Shown one piece after another: positions 6,133 through 7,406 of a stretch of DNA of 7,406 nucleotides. The notes beneath the pieces are model-generated. The model was not told where the DNA came from. It did not search any database and was given only the letters and a program-made list of their open reading frames with translations. Source of the stretch: JAFAVZ01 sp036009105. GTDB taxonomy: Bacteria; Acidobacteriota; Thermoanaerobaculia; Gp7-AA8. Every line of letters starts with the position of its first letter. Within the stretch, counting starts at the first letter, position 1. Where the stretch lies: the NCBI GenBank assembly GCA_036009105.1, contig DASYMJ010000304.1, positions 1 to 7,406 on the forward strand, read 5' to 3'. The position numbers and the translations under genes are program-made.

Positions 6133-6882
6133 ATGCGCCCGAAGAAGAAATGGGGTCAGAACTTTCTGCGGAATCGCGGGGCGGTGGAGCGCATCGTCGC
6201 GGCGGTGGAGCCGCGGCCGGATGAGCTGGTGCTGGAGGTCGGGCCCGGCGAAGGCGTCCTCACCTCCCGGCTGGTGGAGCTGGGGAACGATTTCCTGGCC
6301 TGGGAGATCGACCCGGACCTGGCCGCCCGCCTCCGCGCCAAGTATGGCGACCGCATCGTGAACGCCGACGCCGTGGAGGCCCCCCTCCCGGCCCGCCCCT
6401 TCCGCGCCGTGGGCAACCTGCCGTACAACGTGGGGACGCCCATCCTGCGCCGCATCATCGCCGACCCGCACTGCCGCCGCGCGGTGTTCATGCTGCAGAA
6501 GGAAGTGGCCGACCGCCTGGTGGCCAAGCCGGGGGACGACGCGTACGGCTACCTCACCCTCTACACCCGCCTCTACGCCGCGCCGCGCACGCTGATGACG
6601 CTCGACCCGCGCTCGTTCTATCCGCCGCCGAAGGTGCGCAGCGCGGTGGTCATCCTCGATCCCGACCACAAGCCGTATGCCTCCGAGGAGCTCATCGCGC
6701 TGATCAGCGCCTCGTTCCGCATGCGGCGGAAGAAGCTGGTCAACAACCTGGCCGGCTTCCGCGGCGCCTCGCGGGAAGAGGTGCTGCGCGCCATGGCCGA
6801 GGCCGGCATCGGGGAGGGGGCGCGGGCGGAGGAACTGAGCCTGGATGAGTTCGCCCGACTCGGCGCGCATTTCGCAAAATAA
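6133..6882 (+). CDS. rsmA: 16S rRNA dimethyladenosine transferase RsmA (KsgA)
   Basis: This enzyme uses S-adenosylmethionine to dimethylate the two adjacent adenosines in helix 45 of 16S rRNA (A1518 and A1519 in E. coli numbering), a late step in small-subunit assembly. The 249 residues hold the family motifs in order: KWGQNFL (6-12), SAM-binding motif I LEVGPGEG (34-41), the acidic pair in WEIDPDL (E58, D60), NADAVE (77-82), the catalytic motif NLPY (95-98), MLQKEVADRL (120-129), and FYPPPKVRSAVV (162-173). The C-terminal helical domain (about 183-249) includes FRMRRKKLVNNL. It is somewhat shorter than the 273-residue E. coli protein, but nothing essential appears to be missing. ATG 6133 is the first usable start in frame, because the in-frame ATG at 6061 runs into TGA 6076. 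No Shine-Dalgarno sequence is present; the preceding bases belong to the palindrome. Confidence 0.95.
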   Translation: MRPKKKWGQNFLRNRGAVERIVAAVEPRPDELVLEVGPGEGVLTSRLVELGNDFLAWEIDPDLAARLRAKYGDRIVNADAVEAPLPARPFRAVGNLPYNVGTPILRRIIADPHCRRAVFMLQKEVADRLVAKPGDDAYGYLTLYTRLYAAPRTLMTLDPRSFYPPPKVRSAVVILDPDHKPYASEELIALISASFRMRRKKLVNNLAGFRGASREEVLRAMAEAGIGEGARAEELSLDEFARLGAHFAK

Positions 6883-6888
6883 CTCTGC

Positions 6889-7116
6889 ATGAAGAAGATG
6901 ATGACCGCCCTGTTCCTGACCGCCCTACTGACCGTGCCTGCAGTGGCCGACGAGCAGAACCGGCAGCAGACCGAAACGCGCGTCGATCACCGTGAGACGC
7001 GCACGAAACTGCAGCAGCGCCAGATCCGCCGCGCCGCGCGCCGGCACCGCAAGACCGTGAAGAAGACGACGACCGTGGTGCAGCACAGCGAGCACCACGA
7101 AAGCGACCACCATTAG
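6889..7116 (+). CDS. Small secreted basic protein with His-rich tail
   Basis: This 75-residue product starts 6 bases after the rsmA stop and is probably co-transcribed with it. Residues 1-20 form a convincing Sec signal peptide: KKMM, a hydrophobic core (ALFLTALLTVP), and AVA before the cut at D21. The predicted mature part of 55 residues is polar and strongly basic around 37-60 (many Arg and Lys, RRAARRHRKTVKK). It ends in a His/Glu/Asp cluster, QHSEHHESDHH (65-75). Such a tail could bind divalent metal and the basic stretch could bind an anionic surface; both are guesses. No cysteine is present, so it is neither a lipoprotein nor disulphide-bonded. I do not recognise a family. The clear signal peptide and the tight spacing argue for a real gene, despite its length and the lack of a visible ribosome-binding site. 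Confidence 0.68.
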   Translation: MKKMMTALFLTALLTVPAVADEQNRQQTETRVDHRETRTKLQQRQIRRAARRHRKTVKKTTTVVQHSEHHESDHH

Positions 7117-7127
7117 CGCTCCCAGCC

Positions 7128-7176
7128 GCTCTCCCCGCGCGGCGGGGAGAGGGTGGCCGAAGGCCGGGTCAGGGGT
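7128..7176. repeat. REP-like palindromic element between converging genes
   Basis: CTCTCCCCGC at 7129-7138 and its exact complement at 7142-7151 form a 10-base stem with a 3-base GCG loop. A second small hairpin follows: GGCC 7155-7158, loop GAA, GGCC 7162-7165. Then comes CGGGTCAGGGG. Palindromes of this type (CTCTCCCC...GGGGAGAG followed by GCCGGGTGAGGGG-like sequence) recur between genes in many GC-rich bacterial genomes, which I recall rather than checked. It fills the 66-base gap between the small secreted gene and the converging gene at 7183. It may help stop transcription from both sides, but no U-run follows the stem. Confidence 0.7.
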
Positions 7177-7182
7177 GCCGCC

Positions 7183-7406
7183 TTACTCCGCCTTCGTCCA
7201 CCCCGCTTCATACTTCCAGGCCCGCTTCCCCACCGTTCCTTCGGCGAACCGGGTATCGACGTACTCCTCGAAGGCGATGTCCCGCTCCAGCACCCCGGTC
7301 TCCCGCATCAGGCCGACGATCAGCTCGAAGTCCTTGCGCCGGGGCGAGAGCGGCTCGTACATCACCCGGTCGTCCGGATTGAGCAGGGCCCAGCGCAGCA
7401 GGCGCG
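7183..7406 (-). CDS. C-terminal part of a possible ABC-transporter substrate-binding protein
   Basis: This is the last 74 residues of a protein that enters from beyond the right edge; the stop is TAA at 7185-7183. The frame is open to the window end, and the residues before VMYEP (LLRWALLNPDD) look like protein, so GTG 7365 is not the start. The sequence continues with PLSPRRKDFELIVGLMRETG, then VLERDIAFEEYVDTRFAEG. An alternation of helices ending in a phrase like DIPFEDYVDTRF resembles the C-termini of NitT/TauT-type (NMT1/THI5-like) substrate-binding proteins, which capture nitrate, sulphonates or pyrimidines for import. This resemblance comes from memory and covers only a short tail, so the product call is tentative, while the coding region itself is likely real. 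Confidence 0.6.
   Translation of the reverse strand, partial: RLLRWALLNPDDRVMYEPLSPRRKDFELIVGLMRETGVLERDIAFEEYVDTRFAEGTVGKRAWKYEAGWTKAE

Noticed and set aside
6121..6870. Minus-strand open frame of 249 codons opposite rsmA
   Set aside because: The plus strand has every RsmA motif in order; the antisense product has none.

Overview
This GC-rich bacterial window carries most of a MoxR/Bat (aerotolerance-type) operon on the minus strand. It is followed by a plus-strand rsmA (ksgA) gene with a small secreted-protein gene, and then the 3' end of a minus-strand gene. The gene order moxR - DUF58 - small membrane protein - batA - batB - batC - batD is the arrangement known from Bacteroidota, Acidobacteriota, Leptospira and some Proteobacteria. 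The high GC content and the style of the proteins make an Acidobacteriota-like organism my best guess. This is an inference, because no taxonomic marker in the window settles it.

Layout from left to right: batD (1-770, minus, running off the left edge), batC (767-1408), batB (1405-2361), batA (2358-3365), a signal/membrane protein with a BatD-like layout (3362-4087), a DUF58 protein (4084-4980), and moxR (5074 to about 6033). All of these are on the minus strand, so transcription runs from moxR to batD. Every junction from the DUF58 gene to batD is a 4-base overlap (ATGA four times, GTGA once), so translation is probably coupled along the set. The exception is moxR, which is separated from the DUF58 gene by 93 bases. 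On the plus strand are rsmA (6133-6882) and a 75-residue secreted basic, His-containing protein (6889-7116). A REP-like palindrome (about 7128-7176) lies between these genes and a converging partial gene (7183-7406), possibly an ABC-transporter substrate-binding protein.

Functionally, MoxR is an AAA+ ATPase thought to act as a chaperone on the von Willebrand factor A (VWA) proteins of the same operon. BatA and BatB are membrane-anchored VWA/MIDAS proteins, BatC has TPR repeats, and BatD is a secreted or membrane beta-domain protein. Together they are believed to form an envelope complex linked to oxidative or other stress tolerance.

The most unusual structure is a pair of long hairpins that bracket moxR (4989-5071 and 6049-6129). 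Each has 32-base arms built from a 7-base unit (GAACGAT and variants) around a 17-19 base loop. The first is a perfect palindrome and the second has one mismatch. The two copies differ at two arm positions, and both changes are matched on the opposite arm. The second hairpin fills nearly the whole divergent control region between moxR and rsmA.
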